A DNA stretch of 56,741 bases from Chitinophagales bacterium (lineage in GTDB: Bacteria; Bacteroidota; Bacteroidia; Chitinophagales; UBA10324), in NCBI GenBank assembly GCA_025057275.1, contig JANWXQ010000068.1, forward strand, positions 1-56,741, given 5' to 3'. The translations under genes and the position numbers were made by a program. Below the pieces are notes generated by a model. It was not told the origin of the DNA. It saw only the letters and a list, made by a program, of their open reading frames with translations, and did no database searches. Shown here piece by piece: positions 27,401 to 36,237 of this stretch (positions within the stretch are counted from its first letter, which is position 1; each line of letters starts with the position of its first letter).

Positions 27401-27516
27401 TGCCTGCCGGATCCAGCGAGCTATCGCTCAATCTGTCTTCTTTGCCAAAAGGAGTTTATTTCATTAAAATTCTTACCGGAAAGAAGTTGTTCACGCGTTC
27501 GGTAGTGCTTCAGTAG
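24445..27516 (+). CDS. Large secreted sortilin/BNR-type beta-propeller protein with FN3 and T9SS type A tail
   Basis: This 1023-residue protein has a signal peptide ending near VFGQ. From about residue 125 to 755 it carries many VPS10/BNR-like repeats with the core (T/S)(T/N)(D/N)GG.(T/S)W, e.g. GIWKTTDGGLTWIPLG, GVYRTTDGGATWTATG, MHKSTNGGSTWTNIG, VFVSTNGGTAWTNIS. These form beta-propeller blades; some relatives are sialidases or xyloglucanases, others only bind. I see no catalytic set proving hydrolysis. Residues about 760-850 are a beta domain, 850-945 an FN3 domain, and the last 75 a type A sorting domain (WVYPNPSTGLVTLYLP). It is divergent from two secreted metalloproteases. Confidence 0.85.
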   Translation: MMHRSSVLHASFLILILTQVFGQQPAKTLDELRQRFVKHYEELKSKNQQFGMEEGLPGTDGLWKKYMRWEHLMQTRLLPDGTLPDPGILAYERERFLLNAPASPRLANWQYVGLTSVPTNGGGAGRANVFVFHPTNPSIIYLGTASGGIWKTTDGGLTWIPLGDQLPVLSIADIAIDPTNPNNIYVATGDGYGYEFGVSNDFWGGLYSAGVYRTTDGGATWTATGLTYSQDQKIVIQRLIIHPSNPQILLAATRSGILRTTDGGSTWTTVKTTHCYDLEFHPTNPDIIYSGGAGALIKSADGGVNWSTMYSGMGSGRISIEVSSANIQIIYAMSEGGVMVRSADGGQTWSSKSFPYGAGFYGYYDLVLSCSDANADHLLAGGVYTVRSTNGGTSWTDISSTNLHVDNHDLDYLPGSTSTLFSANDGGFFKSTNSGSTWTDLSHGLAIAQIYRLSSSASNPNIVYSGWQDNGTNKWDAGTNTWTRVYGADGMECIVDYTNPQTVYISYQYGGLMKSTNGGTSFSYIAPCSGNWISPYAMDPNVNTTLYAGCASMHKSTNGGSTWTNIGSNLFTGGTNNGCNYIAIAPSNTAVIYAASFTKIFRTTTGGSPWTNITGTLPVTNTGINYIAVNPVNSDHVWICLGGYSAGNKVFVSTNGGTAWTNISGSLLNVPVNTIVYEKNSPDRLYVGTDIGVFYRDNNTSDWVFYNDGLPNVMVHELEINYGSGKLLAATYGRGIWQTDLVGSAAPLITTSPITTSPLCPAGTVTVSFTTSGTFQIGNVFKAQLSDANGSFSAPVEIGSVSGTTSGSIPCTLPASANGSGYRIRVVSTLPAVTGSDNGANLTITCPSPGGLTASSLTPTSAVLSWSASACAQSYRLRYKPKAGGSYVSLKVSSTSKSVSGLLPATEYQWSVKSKCVSSPSVWSAYSPHAYFTTPSVRPAALLQTVDEPWVYPNPSTGLVTLYLPTEATYVALYNVVGDLKLKRPVPAGSSELSLNLSSLPKGVYFIKILTGKKLFTRSVVLQ

Positions 27517-27724
27517 TCCGGCCACCTGCCTCTGTTTACCAGATCGATTGCTGCGAAAAAAATATCAAAACAAACCAAAGCTATTTTTTTACTATGTAAT
27601 TCGGGCAGCGGTGTGTGCTGATTCGGCTCTATAGTTATTATTTCAACTGATCAGACCGTTTTGGGGGGTTGCTTGCTGAAATTCTTTGAAAAAGCCGTTC
27701 TTTTGACTGATAAGCAATGGTGGC

Positions 27725-29758
27725 ATGCGCACCCCAAACCGCCTGATCAACGAAAGTAGTCCCTACCTGTTGCAGCATGCCTACAATCCCGTTGACTGGC
27801 ATCCCTGGGGAGCGGAAGCATGGACCAAAGCCCGGGAAGAAAACAAACTGGTACTTATTTCCATAGGCTATTCTGCCTGCCATTGGTGCCATGTAATGGA
27901 ACGGGAATGTTTTGAAGATGCGGAAGTGGCCGAAGTCATGAATACCCACTTCATCAACATCAAAGTGGATCGCGAAGAACGGCCGGATGTGGATCAGATC
28001 TACATGCTGGCCGTGCAGCTGATGACGGGCTCAGGAGGCTGGCCGTTGAATTGCATTACCCTTCCCGACGGACGCCCGGTATTTGGCGGCACTTATTTTC
28101 CCCGCCGCCGCTGGCTGCATGTTTTGCAGCAACTGGCCGAATACTACCGGTCTCAGCCTGATGATGCCCTGGCCTTTGCCGCCCGAATTACAGAAGCTCT
28201 CCGTAAACTGGAACAACCCGGCACTGAGGCGACTGCATCGCTTTCCTTAGACATAGCGCAAACCCTCTACCAGGCCTGGCAGCCGCATTTAGATCGCACC
28301 GAAGGAGGATTTGACCGATCGCCCAAATTTGCCCTTCCGAACAGTTTACAGTTTTTGCTCAATTACGCTGTGGCCAGCGGCCAGGCTGAGCCGGCTGAGC
28401 ATGTGCTGCTCACCCTTCGCAAAATGGCTTATGGCGGCATCTACGATCAGATTGGCGGCGGCTTCGCTCGTTATTCCACGGATGCCCGCTGGCATGTACC
28501 CCATTTTGAAAAAATGCTCTATGATAATGCCCAGCTGATCAGCCTGTATGCCCAGGCCTATCGCTACAAGGGCGATCCTTTATTCCGCTCCATTGCAGAG
28601 CAGACTTTTCAGTTCGTCGTGCGTGAACTCACCTCTGCCAACGGCGCACTGTGTGCTGCCCTGGACGCCGACAGCGAAGGGGAAGAAGGGCGCTTTTACG
28701 TCTGGACCTTGGACGAACTCAGGCACTTGTTGGATGCCGACTACGATCTCGCCGTCCATTATTTCCGGCTGGACGATGCCGCCCACTGGGAGGAAGGAAA
28801 ATACATTTTGCTGCGCCATGCCGATGAACAGGCTTTGGCAGATGCATTCAACTGCAGCCTTACGGAATTGCAACTGCGGCTGGATCGCATCCGCCAACGG
28901 CTGCTGGAGGTCCGCAATCAACGCCCGAGGCCCCAGCGCGATGATAAGGAAATCACTTCCTGGTGTGCCCTGATGATTTCCGCCTGCTGCGATGCCTATG
29001 ATGCCTGGAATGACCCGAACTGCTATGCTTTAGCGCTGGAACAGGGACAACGCAATTGGGAACATTTTTCTTCCGATCCGGATCTGGGTTTTGCCCACAG
29101 CCGCATGAATGACAAAAGAACGGCTCCCGGTTTTCTAGAGGATTACGCTTTTTCAGCTGAAGCTTATCTGAATCTGTACCGAATCACTTTTGACGAAACA
29201 TGGATTCAGCGTGCCCGGGCTCTGGTACAATTTGCTGACGAGCACTTTTACGATGCGCAAAGAGGCACCTATTACTACACGGCATCATCAGAGCAAAGCC
29301 TGATTGTGCGCATGGCTGAGCTCAGCGATGACGTCATACCAGCCTCAGGCTCTGCAATGGCTCGTCTGTTGTGGCGACTTGGCCGGCTGACTGACGACAC
29401 GTCCCTGATCAGCCGCTCCGAGCGCATGCTGCGCAGCATGCTGGATCACATGAACCGGTACCCCATGGCTTACAGCAACTGGGCCAATTTGCTGCTGGAG
29501 CATGTTGTCCCCTGGCAGGAATTGGTTGTTGCCGGCCCTGAAGCACTTGCCTTGCGCCAGGAGCTGGCTCGGCATTTTTTGCCTTTTGCTCTGCTGGCAG
29601 GCAGCACAAAAGCCAGCACCTTGCCGTTGCTTCAAAACCGATTCGTGGAAAACCAAACACTGATTTACGTCTGCCACAATCAGGTATGCCAGCAGCCAGT
29701 TCACCTCGCTGCCGAAGCGCTCCGCTTTCTAAACATTACCCCTGCATCAAAAGAATGA
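27725..29758 (+). CDS. DUF255 / SPATA20-like thioredoxin-domain protein
   Basis: This 677-residue protein opens with [25 protein letters not shown] and a thioredoxin-like domain with C52 and C55 in [12 protein letters not shown]; this is the hallmark of the YyaL/SPATA20 family. The rest is an (alpha/alpha)6-barrel-like region with family stretches [39 protein letters not shown] and [12 protein letters not shown]. The biochemical role is not established; a sugar-binding or redox function has been suggested from folds. No signal peptide is seen. Its 3' end overlaps the converging aldose-epimerase-like gene by 12 bp. The 208 bp upstream holds no gene I can support. Confidence 0.9.
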   Translation: MRTPNRLINESSPYLLQHAYNPVDWHPWGAEAWTKAREENKLVLISIGYSACHWCHVMERECFEDAEVAEVMNTHFINIKVDREERPDVDQIYMLAVQLMTGSGGWPLNCITLPDGRPVFGGTYFPRRRWLHVLQQLAEYYRSQPDDALAFAARITEALRKLEQPGTEATASLSLDIAQTLYQAWQPHLDRTEGGFDRSPKFALPNSLQFLLNYAVASGQAEPAEHVLLTLRKMAYGGIYDQIGGGFARYSTDARWHVPHFEKMLYDNAQLISLYAQAYRYKGDPLFRSIAEQTFQFVVRELTSANGALCAALDADSEGEEGRFYVWTLDELRHLLDADYDLAVHYFRLDDAAHWEEGKYILLRHADEQALADAFNCSLTELQLRLDRIRQRLLEVRNQRPRPQRDDKEITSWCALMISACCDAYDAWNDPNCYALALEQGQRNWEHFSSDPDLGFAHSRMNDKRTAPGFLEDYAFSAEAYLNLYRITFDETWIQRARALVQFADEHFYDAQRGTYYYTASSEQSLIVRMAELSDDVIPASGSAMARLLWRLGRLTDDTSLISRSERMLRSMLDHMNRYPMAYSNWANLLLEHVVPWQELVVAGPEALALRQELARHFLPFALLAGSTKASTLPLLQNRFVENQTLIYVCHNQVCQQPVHLAAEALRFLNITPASKE

Positions 29759-30631
29759 AACCTGCCAGCTTGCCGTAAACTGCTGATCGGGAAGCAACGT
29801 TATCATACCGGGCTTGTGCTCCAGTTGCTGATCCGTATCCACCGGATCGGCATGACCGATCCAGGGTTCCAGACACACGAAATCGGCATTCGGCGCTGAC
29901 CACAGGCCCAGAAACGGAAATCCCGGATAGGCAAGCTCCAGTCCATGAGGAAACCTATCGCTTTTCAAAGCGATACGCTGCGACCGGGGCTGAAGCACCA
30001 ATGCATCATGAAAAAAAAGTTCATACTTCAGCGGAATGCGTCTTTCCTCGTGTAAAAAGGGGTGCTGTTCGTAAAGCAGTCCTTCGGCATTGAGCCTGTG
30101 GCACTGGAGGCTTTCGGGTTGCTCCCATTCCAAATACCAATCATCGTATCGGGTTCCGGGCACCAGCGGCACACGGAATGCCGGATGCGCTCCCAATGAA
30201 AAATACATGACCTCTCTGCCGCAATTGTGCACGCAATAGGAAACCCGAAGCCTGTCTCCCGACAGACTGTAATTCAGATATAAAGCAAACTCAAATGGAT
30301 AAACCGAAATGAACCTCCCGTTGCTGTGCAGCGCAAACCCTGCAGATTCGGCATTGCCTTGTACACTGACAAAATCCTGATCGCGGGCAAAGCCATGGCG
30401 ATTTAACGTATAAGGCCGGCCCTGATAATAGTAAGTGTTGTTTTTCAGCGCGCCGACAATCGGAAACAGCACCGGCGACCGCCGGTTCCAGAAGCGGGCA
30501 TCTCCCGACCACAAATAATCCAGGTTGGTGGTATAAGAAAAAATCCGTTGCAGTTCAGCTCCGTGGTGGGAAACAACAACCCGCAGGTTGCCGTTGTCCA
30601 GTACGACTTCCTTGGCGCCGCCGGAGGCCAT
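29747..30631 (-). CDS. Aldose-1-epimerase family protein
   Basis: This 294-residue protein is of the galactose mutarotase-like fold, close to LacX/YeaD-type members. The key stretches are [25 protein letters not shown] near the N-terminus, [10 protein letters not shown], and the substrate-site histidine in [12 protein letters not shown]. It also has [11 protein letters not shown] near the C-terminus, typical of the LacX branch. It probably interconverts sugar anomers or binds sugar phosphates; the substrate is unknown. ATG 30631 is 9 bp past the rplQ stop, so it is likely the last cistron of the alpha operon; a TTG at 30640 is an alternative start. The 3' end overlaps the DUF255 gene tail to tail. 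Confidence 0.88.
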   Translation of the reverse strand: MASGGAKEVVLDNGNLRVVVSHHGAELQRIFSYTTNLDYLWSGDARFWNRRSPVLFPIVGALKNNTYYYQGRPYTLNRHGFARDQDFVSVQGNAESAGFALHSNGRFISVYPFEFALYLNYSLSGDRLRVSYCVHNCGREVMYFSLGAHPAFRVPLVPGTRYDDWYLEWEQPESLQCHRLNAEGLLYEQHPFLHEERRIPLKYELFFHDALVLQPRSQRIALKSDRFPHGLELAYPGFPFLGLWSAPNADFVCLEPWIGHADPVDTDQQLEHKPGMITLLPDQQFTASWQVSFF

Positions 30632-30640
30632 GGCCTGCAA

Positions 30641-31180
30641 TCAGGAGCCGCCGGTTTTCTGGGGAATGGTTTTGGGTGCCGAACCGCCGCGCCGTGCCGC
30701 CTTGGGCTTTTGGGAGGCCGTATCCGGCATGCGGCTGCCGGCCTTTTTGCCTGCCCGTCGGGTGCGCTTGCGCGGCGCTGCTTTACCGGCGCTTTGAGCT
30801 GCTGCATCCGGACTACTGATCAGACTGAAATCCACCAATTCAATCAGCGCCAGTTCTGCGTTGTCGCCCGGCCGGCTTCCGATTTTAATGATTCGGGTGT
30901 AGCCTCCGGGTCGGTTGGCAATCTTTTCTGCTACCTCTCCGAACAACGTCTTGACGGCATCCTTCTGGCGCAACAGGCTGAACACCATGCGGCGGTTATG
31001 GGTCGAGTCTTCTTTGGCACGTGTTAACAGCGGCTCCACGTATTTCCGCAGGGCTTTGGCCTTGGCCGTTGTGGTGATGATGTGTTTGTGCAAGATCAGG
31101 GAAGAGGCCATGTTGCTGAGCAATGCCTTGCGGTGCTGCGTATCGCGGCCCAAGTGGTTGATTTTTCTTGCGTGACGCAT
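30641..31180 (-). CDS. rplQ: 50S ribosomal protein L17
   Basis: This 179-residue protein has a conserved core ([46 protein letters not shown]) that ends at about residue 118. It is followed by about 60 residues of Lys/Arg/Ala/Ser-rich tail ([14 protein letters not shown]) not found in the 127-residue E. coli protein. Tails of this kind are common in Bacteroidota. It lines the peptide exit side of the large subunit and closes the alpha operon ribosomal genes. Confidence 0.97.
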   Translation of the reverse strand: MRHARKINHLGRDTQHRKALLSNMASSLILHKHIITTTAKAKALRKYVEPLLTRAKEDSTHNRRMVFSLLRQKDAVKTLFGEVAEKIANRPGGYTRIIKIGSRPGDNAELALIELVDFSLISSPDAAAQSAGKAAPRKRTRRAGKKAGSRMPDTASQKPKAARRGGSAPKTIPQKTGGS

Positions 31181-31199
31181 GGCTTTCAGGTATTAACGC

Positions 31200-32192
31200 C
31201 TAATCCTCCAAACCGAATTTGCTCAGATCCATGCCAAAGTGCAGGCCTTTTTCCTGCAGCAGGGCCTCAATTTCCATGAGCGATTTGCGACCGAAGTTGC
31301 GGAACTTCAACAGTTCATTCGTGTCGTATCGAACCAGCTCCTTCAGCGTGGTGATGCGGGCTGCCTTCAAGCAGTTGTAGGCCCGAACCGACAAATCCAG
31401 GTCTTCCAGCGGAGTAAGCAACAGCTTGCGCATCTGCATCTTATATTCATCTACTTCCTCTTCCTCCACCTTTTCTCTGACATCAAAGGTGATGTTTTCA
31501 TCACTGATCAGCATAAGGTGCTGGATGAGAATGCGGGCAGCGCCTTTTATGGCCTCTTCGGGATGAATGGTGCCATCGGTTTTGATTTCCACGATCAGTT
31601 TTTCGTAGTCGGTGCGCTGTTCCACCCGCGTGTTTTCTACGGTGTAGCGCACGTTTTTGATCGGTGTGAAAATGGCATCCATAGCAATAGTGCCTATGGG
31701 AGCATCTTTTTTCTGATTTTCTTCCGAAGGAACATAGCCCCGGCCGCGCATCACAATCAGCTCCATATCCAGCTTGACGCTGCGCTCCATTCGGCAAATA
31801 ACCAGATCAGGATTGATGACCCGAAAGCTGGAGGTGGCTTTTTCTATATCGCCGGCAACAAATTCATCTTTATTCTTTATGGAAACCAGAATTTTTTCCT
31901 GTTCCAGGGGTTCTTCTGCCGTGCATTTCAGACGAACCTGCTTGAGGTTGAGTACGATTTCGGTAACGTCTTCAATGACTCCTTTGATGGTAGAAAATTC
32001 GTGTTCCACACCGCTGATCCGGATGGAAGTAATGGCATAACCTTCCAGCGAGGAGAGCAGCACCCGGCGCAGCGCATTCCCAATGGTTACGCCAAAGCCG
32101 GGCTCCAGGGGCTTGAATTCAAAAAGGCCCTCAAAGTCGGTAGCTTTTTGCAGTAAAATCTTTTCCGGTTTCTGAAAGGTGAGCAAGGCCAT
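31200..32192 (-). CDS. rpoA: DNA-directed RNA polymerase subunit alpha
   Basis: This 330-residue protein has the alpha N-terminal dimerisation domain (FEFKPLEPGFGVTIGNALRRVLLSS) at about 1-235. A linker follows, then the alpha C-terminal domain with SVRAYNCLKAARITTLKELV and FRNFGRKSLMEIEALL, which contacts promoter DNA and activators. The ATG at 32192 is chosen over a TTG two codons upstream. It lies 30 bp after rpsD and 19 bp before rplQ, the usual alpha operon order. Confidence 0.98.
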   Translation of the reverse strand: MALLTFQKPEKILLQKATDFEGLFEFKPLEPGFGVTIGNALRRVLLSSLEGYAITSIRISGVEHEFSTIKGVIEDVTEIVLNLKQVRLKCTAEEPLEQEKILVSIKNKDEFVAGDIEKATSSFRVINPDLVICRMERSVKLDMELIVMRGRGYVPSEENQKKDAPIGTIAMDAIFTPIKNVRYTVENTRVEQRTDYEKLIVEIKTDGTIHPEEAIKGAARILIQHLMLISDENITFDVREKVEEEEVDEYKMQMRKLLLTPLEDLDLSVRAYNCLKAARITTLKELVRYDTNELLKFRNFGRKSLMEIEALLQEKGLHFGMDLSKFGLED

Positions 32193-32222
32193 GTGCAATG
32201 ATTTTTATGGTGAGCTTGTGGT

Positions 32223-32828
32223 TTACTTGGAATACAATTCAACGATCAGTTGTTCTTTGATGTTTTCCGGAATCTGATCCCGTTGCGGATGGCTCAGAAA
32301 GGTGCCTTCCCACTTATCAGAGTTCCATTCAAGCCAGGCCACTTTACTGCCGTGATTGGCCAACGATTGCTTAACGACGTTCAACTCGCGCGCTGCCGGC
32401 GTGAGGCCAACCACCTGGCCCGGCTTGAGCACGACGGAAGGAACATTCACAACTTTACCGTTCACCGTAATGTGGCCATGGGATACGAGTTGGCGTGCGG
32501 CACGGCGTGTGGGGGCAATGCCAAGGCGGAAGACGGTATTGTCCAATCGGGATTCCAGCAGCCTCATGAGGTTTTCGCCGGTAACGCCTTTGGTGCGGGA
32601 GGCTTCTTGATAAAAGCGGGCAAATTGCCGTTCCAGAAGGCCATACATCAGCTTGGCCTTTTGTTTTTCCTGCAACTGAACGGCATATTGGGTAGGCTGC
32701 CGGCGCCGGCGGCTGTTGCCGTGAATACCCGGAGGATAGTTCTTTTTTTCCAGGGCTTTGGAAAAACCCATGACCGGTTCGCCGAAACGACGCGAAATTT
32801 TGGCTCGTGGTCCGGAGTATCGTGCCAT
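32223..32828 (-). CDS. rpsD: 30S ribosomal protein S4
   Basis: This 201-residue primary 16S rRNA binder begins MARYSGPRAKISRRFGEPVMG and lacks an N-terminal zinc-cysteine cluster. The S4 RNA-binding domain is at about 92-155 (RLDNTVFRLGIAPTRRAARQLV, HGHITVNGKVV). In many bacteria S4 represses the alpha operon; no such leader structure was identified here. Confidence 0.98.
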   Translation of the reverse strand: MARYSGPRAKISRRFGEPVMGFSKALEKKNYPPGIHGNSRRRRQPTQYAVQLQEKQKAKLMYGLLERQFARFYQEASRTKGVTGENLMRLLESRLDNTVFRLGIAPTRRAARQLVSHGHITVNGKVVNVPSVVLKPGQVVGLTPAARELNVVKQSLANHGSKVAWLEWNSDKWEGTFLSHPQRDQIPENIKEQLIVELYSK

Positions 32829-32861
32829 ACTACCTGTCTGCTTTATTGTTTGTTTTCTTAC

Positions 32862-33251
32862 TTAAACCCGTCTGCGCTTCGGAGGACGACAACCGTTATG
32901 CGGCAACGGGGTAATATCCCGAATGACGGTTACTTCAATGCCTTGCGTATGAATCGCACGTATGGCCGCTTCCCTGCCGGCCCCGGGTCCTTTAACAAAA
33001 ACCTCCACCCGGCGAACGCCCAGATCATGGGCCGCCTTGGCAGCTTCCTGAGCAGCCACCTGAGCAGCGTAAGGCGTATTTTTTTTGGAACCCTTGAAGC
33101 CGGCCTTTCCTGCCGACGACCACGTGAGGGTGTTGCCGTTTCGGTTGGTGAACGTAATAATCATGTTGTTGAAGCTGGCCTGGATGTAGGCATAACCCTC
33201 CGGATCAGCTTTAACCGTTTTTTTCTTGGCGGTTTTTTTTGATTCGGCCAT
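32862..33251 (-). CDS. rpsK: 30S ribosomal protein S11
   Basis: This 129-residue protein has a Lys-rich N-terminus ([13 protein letters not shown]), then [33 protein letters not shown] and the C-terminal stretch [18 protein letters not shown], both signatures of S11, a platform protein of the small subunit. The spacing to rpsM is 39 bp. Confidence 0.98.
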   Translation of the reverse strand: MAESKKTAKKKTVKADPEGYAYIQASFNNMIITFTNRNGNTLTWSSAGKAGFKGSKKNTPYAAQVAAQEAAKAAHDLGVRRVEVFVKGPGAGREAAIRAIHTQGIEVTVIRDITPLPHNGCRPPKRRRV

Positions 33252-33290
33252 ATCAGAAGTTTTGGCTGGGGAACAACAGGCGCTGCACGA

Positions 33291-33674
33291 TTATTTCTTG
33301 GCGGGTGCCTTCTTCTTACCGGCTACCGTTTTGCGTTTGCCTTTGCGGGTGCGGGCATTGGTGCGGGTGCGCTGACCACGGGTAGGCAATCCTTTGCGGT
33401 GCCGAATACCGCGGTAACATCCGATATCCATCAGCCGCTTGATGTTCATCTGCACTTCGGAACGAAGCGCACCTTCTACCTTGTAGTCATTGGTCACAAT
33501 GGCCCGGATGCGGCTGAGTTCGTCATCTGTCCATTCATGAACTTTTTTCTGAATATCCACTCCGGCACTTTCCAGGATACGCCGACCGCTCCTGCGGCCA
33601 ATGCCATAGATGTACGACAAGCCGATGTCGCCCCTTTTGTCTTTCGGTAAGTCAATACCTGCTATGCGAGCCAT
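33291..33674 (-). CDS. rpsM: 30S ribosomal protein S13
   Basis: This 127-residue protein begins [26 protein letters not shown] and has the helix-two-turn-helix region and [21 protein letters not shown] at the C-terminus, which reaches toward P-site tRNA. It contacts the 16S head and L5 of the large subunit. It follows rpmJ by 21 bp. Confidence 0.98.
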   Translation of the reverse strand: MARIAGIDLPKDKRGDIGLSYIYGIGRRSGRRILESAGVDIQKKVHEWTDDELSRIRAIVTNDYKVEGALRSEVQMNIKRLMDIGCYRGIRHRKGLPTRGQRTRTNARTRKGKRKTVAGKKKAPAKK

Positions 33675-33695
33675 GTATGTAAAACGAGTTTACGG

Positions 33696-33812
33696 TTATC
33701 CCTGACGTTGTTTGTAGCGCGGATTCTTCTTGTTGATGACATAGAGCTTGCCCTTGCGGCGCACAATTTTGCACTCCGGACTCCGGCGTTTTATGCTTGC
33801 TCTGACCTTCAT
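33696..33812 (-). CDS. rpmJ: 50S ribosomal protein L36
   Basis: The 38-residue reverse-strand translation from ATG 33812 to the TAA at 33696 begins [20 protein letters not shown] and ends NPRYKQRQG, an unmistakable L36. Only one of the four zinc ligands of the classic form remains (C14), so this is the zinc-independent type usual in Bacteroidota. It lies between infA and rpsM. Confidence 0.95.
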   Translation of the reverse strand: MKVRASIKRRSPECKIVRRKGKLYVINKKNPRYKQRQG

Positions 33813-33821
33813 GATGCTTGT

Positions 33822-34040
33822 CTACTTATAGCGGTATGTGATGCGCCCCCGTCCCAAATCGTATGGGGACATTTCCACAGCCACCTTGTCACCGGGCAGA
33901 ATACGGATGTAGTTCATCCGCATTTTTCCTGAAATGGTAGCCACAATTTCATGTCCGTTTTCCAGGCGAACGCGAAACATGGCATTGGACAGCGCCTCTG
34001 TGATGGTGCCATCCTGCTTGATGAGCTGCTGTTTCGCCAT
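33822..34040 (-). CDS. infA: Translation initiation factor IF-1
   Basis: The product is 72 residues from ATG 34040 ([17 protein letters not shown]), an OB-fold with [30 protein letters not shown] and the end [10 protein letters not shown]. The frame extends 21 codons upstream to 34103, but those residues are not part of the family. IF-1 binds the A site of the 30S subunit during initiation. It stands between map and rpmJ, 68 bp after map. Confidence 0.97.
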   Translation of the reverse strand: MAKQQLIKQDGTITEALSNAMFRVRLENGHEIVATISGKMRMNYIRILPGDKVAVEMSPYDLGRGRITYRYK

Positions 34041-34108
34041 GGAAAAAAGAGGTGCAAATATCCGAATTTCCTGATAAAAATCAACAAAAGAATTGCTCAG
34101 CAAAGGGC

Positions 34109-34888
34109 TTAAACCGGAAGCAGTTGGTCTTGCGTGATGAATTCAAAACTGGTGAGCACTTCAGGGCCCTGCTCCCCCACGGCTACGGTATGCTCAAAAT
34201 GGGCTGACGGTTGACGGTCGCGGGTGCGCACAGTCCAATCGTCGGCATCGGTGTACACTTCGCGGCGGCCCGCATTGATCATCGGTTCGATGGCAATCAC
34301 CAGTCCCGGCAACAGGCGCAGGCCGTTGCCGCGCTTACCGAAATTGGGTACTTCCGGTTCTTCGTGCAACTGACGGCCAATGCCATGACCCACCAGTTCG
34401 CGTACTACGGAAAAGCCCTGTTTTTCCACATAATGCTGAATGGCATGCGAAATGTCGCCTATGCGTCGGCCGAGCCGGGCCTGTTCAATCCCCAGGAGCA
34501 GGGACTGATGGGTTACTGTGAGCAGTCGTCGCTTTTCTGCCGTAACGGTTCCCACGGGAAAGGTGTAGGCCGAATCGCCGTAAAAACCCTGATATTCCAC
34601 GCCGCAGTCTATGGAAACAATGTCTCCCTCCTGCAAGGCGTAATTACCGGGGATGCCGTGCACCACGGCATCGTTTACGGAGGTGCAGATGGATGCCGGA
34701 AAACCCTTATAGCCGCGAAAGGCCGGCCGGCCCCCATGAGAGCGGATAAAATCGTCGGCCAGCCGATCCAATTCTTCCGTGCGTACACCCGGCCGGACGT
34801 GCTGCGCCAGCATTCCGAGTGTGCGCGATACCAACAGGCAGGCCCCGCGAATGGCCTCTATCTCGTCAGGAGTTTTGTAGTAGATCAT
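34109..34888 (-). CDS. map: Type I methionine aminopeptidase
   Basis: This 259-residue protein removes the initiator methionine. All five metal ligands are present at the expected spacing: D94 (VSIDCGVEY), D105 (YGDSAYTF), H168 (LVGHGIGR), E201 (AIEPMINAG) and E232 (HFEHTVAV), plus H77 in VVHGIPG. It overlaps the secY stop by an ATGA (34885-34888), showing translational coupling. Its length is typical of bacterial MetAP-Ia. Confidence 0.97.
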   Translation of the reverse strand: MIYYKTPDEIEAIRGACLLVSRTLGMLAQHVRPGVRTEELDRLADDFIRSHGGRPAFRGYKGFPASICTSVNDAVVHGIPGNYALQEGDIVSIDCGVEYQGFYGDSAYTFPVGTVTAEKRRLLTVTHQSLLLGIEQARLGRRIGDISHAIQHYVEKQGFSVVRELVGHGIGRQLHEEPEVPNFGKRGNGLRLLPGLVIAIEPMINAGRREVYTDADDWTVRTRDRQPSAHFEHTVAVGEQGPEVLTSFEFITQDQLLPV

Positions 34889-36216
34889 CCTACAGGCGCC
34901 GTGGATCTGCCCTTGATGCGACCGGACTTCATCAGTCCATCGTAATGGCGCATGAGCAAATGGCTTTCTATCTGCTGCAGGGTGTCCAGAATAACGCCAA
35001 CGGTAATCAGCAAGGATGTGCCACCGAAAAAGCCGGCAAACTGACTGTTGACGCCCAGGCCCTGGGCAAAAGCAGGCATCATGGCAATAAAGGCCAGCAG
35101 CAGGGCACCCGGCAGGGTAATGCGCGACATGACGTTGTCAATGAAGTTGGCTGTCTGCTTTCCGGGCTTCACGCCGGGGATGAAACCGCCGTTGCGTTTC
35201 ATGTCGTCCGCCATTTGCACGGGATTGATGATGATGGCTGTGTAGAAATAGGTAAACAGGATGATCAGAATGCTGTTCACAAAATTGTACCAGAACGAGG
35301 CGGGGTTGGTAAAGGCTACGGCTCCCTGCATGGCTTCGGAATCAGGGAAAAACTGGGCAATCGTTGCCGGAATGAACATAATGGCCTGAGCAAAGATGAT
35401 GGGCATAACACCCGCTGCATTGACCTTCAGCGGAATGTACTGACGTACCCCGCCGTACATCTTGTTGCCAACTACCCGTTTGGCGTATTGCACAGGAATC
35501 TTTCGTGTGCCCTGCACCAGCAGGATGACGATCACCACGGCAGCCAGAATGGCGGCTATTTCCATCAGGAAAGCAATCAGGCCACCACCTTCATTCAGGC
35601 GGCTTTGAAACTCAGTAAACAGGGCAAAGGGCAAAGTGGCTATGATGCCGACTGTAATCATGAGCGAAATGCCGTTTCCGATCCCGCGGTCGGTAATTCG
35701 TTCTCCCATCCACATGATGAACACGGTACCTGCCGTGAGTATGACCACGGAGCTAAGCCAGAACAACTGGGGAGCCACCACTACATTAGCGCCCAAACCG
35801 TTTTTGAGGTAAACCACATAGCCCGAAGCCTGGGCCGCCGTAATGGCAACAGTCAGGTAACGGGTGTAACTGTTGATTTTGCGACGTCCGCTTTCGCCTT
35901 CCCGCTGAAGCTTCTGCAGAGCCGGCAAAGCCATAGCCAGCAACTGCATGACGATAGATGCCGAGATGTAAGGCATGATGCCCAGGGCAAAAATGCTGCC
36001 GCGGGTAAAAGCGCCTCCGGCAAAAATGTCCAGCAGGCTGAATATGCCTTTAGCCCCCTGCTGCGATATGGCCTGCAGTTGTTGCGGATCCACTCCGGGC
36101 AAAACCACATAGCTGCCCAGCCGATACAGCAGGATCAGGCCCAGGGTGTACAGGATGCGCTTGCGCAGGTCCTCAATCTTCCAGATGTTGCTGAGGGTTT
36201 CAATGAATTTTTTCAT
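34885..36216 (-). CDS. secY: Protein translocase subunit SecY
   Basis: This 443-residue protein has ten membrane helices and forms the Sec channel that exports the unfolded proteins also needed upstream of T9SS. Signature parts are YTLGLILLYRLGSYVVLPGVDP near the N-terminus, FALGIMPYISASIVMQLL and the cytoplasmic LQREGESGRRKIN. The C-terminal region has FFGGTSLLITVGVILDTLQQIESHLLMRHYDGL. It follows rplO by 21 bp and overlaps map by 4 bp. Confidence 0.98.
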   Translation of the reverse strand: MKKFIETLSNIWKIEDLRKRILYTLGLILLYRLGSYVVLPGVDPQQLQAISQQGAKGIFSLLDIFAGGAFTRGSIFALGIMPYISASIVMQLLAMALPALQKLQREGESGRRKINSYTRYLTVAITAAQASGYVVYLKNGLGANVVVAPQLFWLSSVVILTAGTVFIMWMGERITDRGIGNGISLMITVGIIATLPFALFTEFQSRLNEGGGLIAFLMEIAAILAAVVIVILLVQGTRKIPVQYAKRVVGNKMYGGVRQYIPLKVNAAGVMPIIFAQAIMFIPATIAQFFPDSEAMQGAVAFTNPASFWYNFVNSILIILFTYFYTAIIINPVQMADDMKRNGGFIPGVKPGKQTANFIDNVMSRITLPGALLLAFIAMMPAFAQGLGVNSQFAGFFGGTSLLITVGVILDTLQQIESHLLMRHYDGLMKSGRIKGRSTAPVG

Positions 36217-36237
36217 GGGCTAAAGCCTGCAAACGTT

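Noticed and set aside
31239-32156. Forward-strand 305-residue frame opposite rpoA
   Set aside because: Antisense to an unmistakable rpoA and without recognisable features.
33696-33812. Loss of zinc ligands in L36 as a defect
   Set aside because: The zinc-poor form is the normal one in this phylum.
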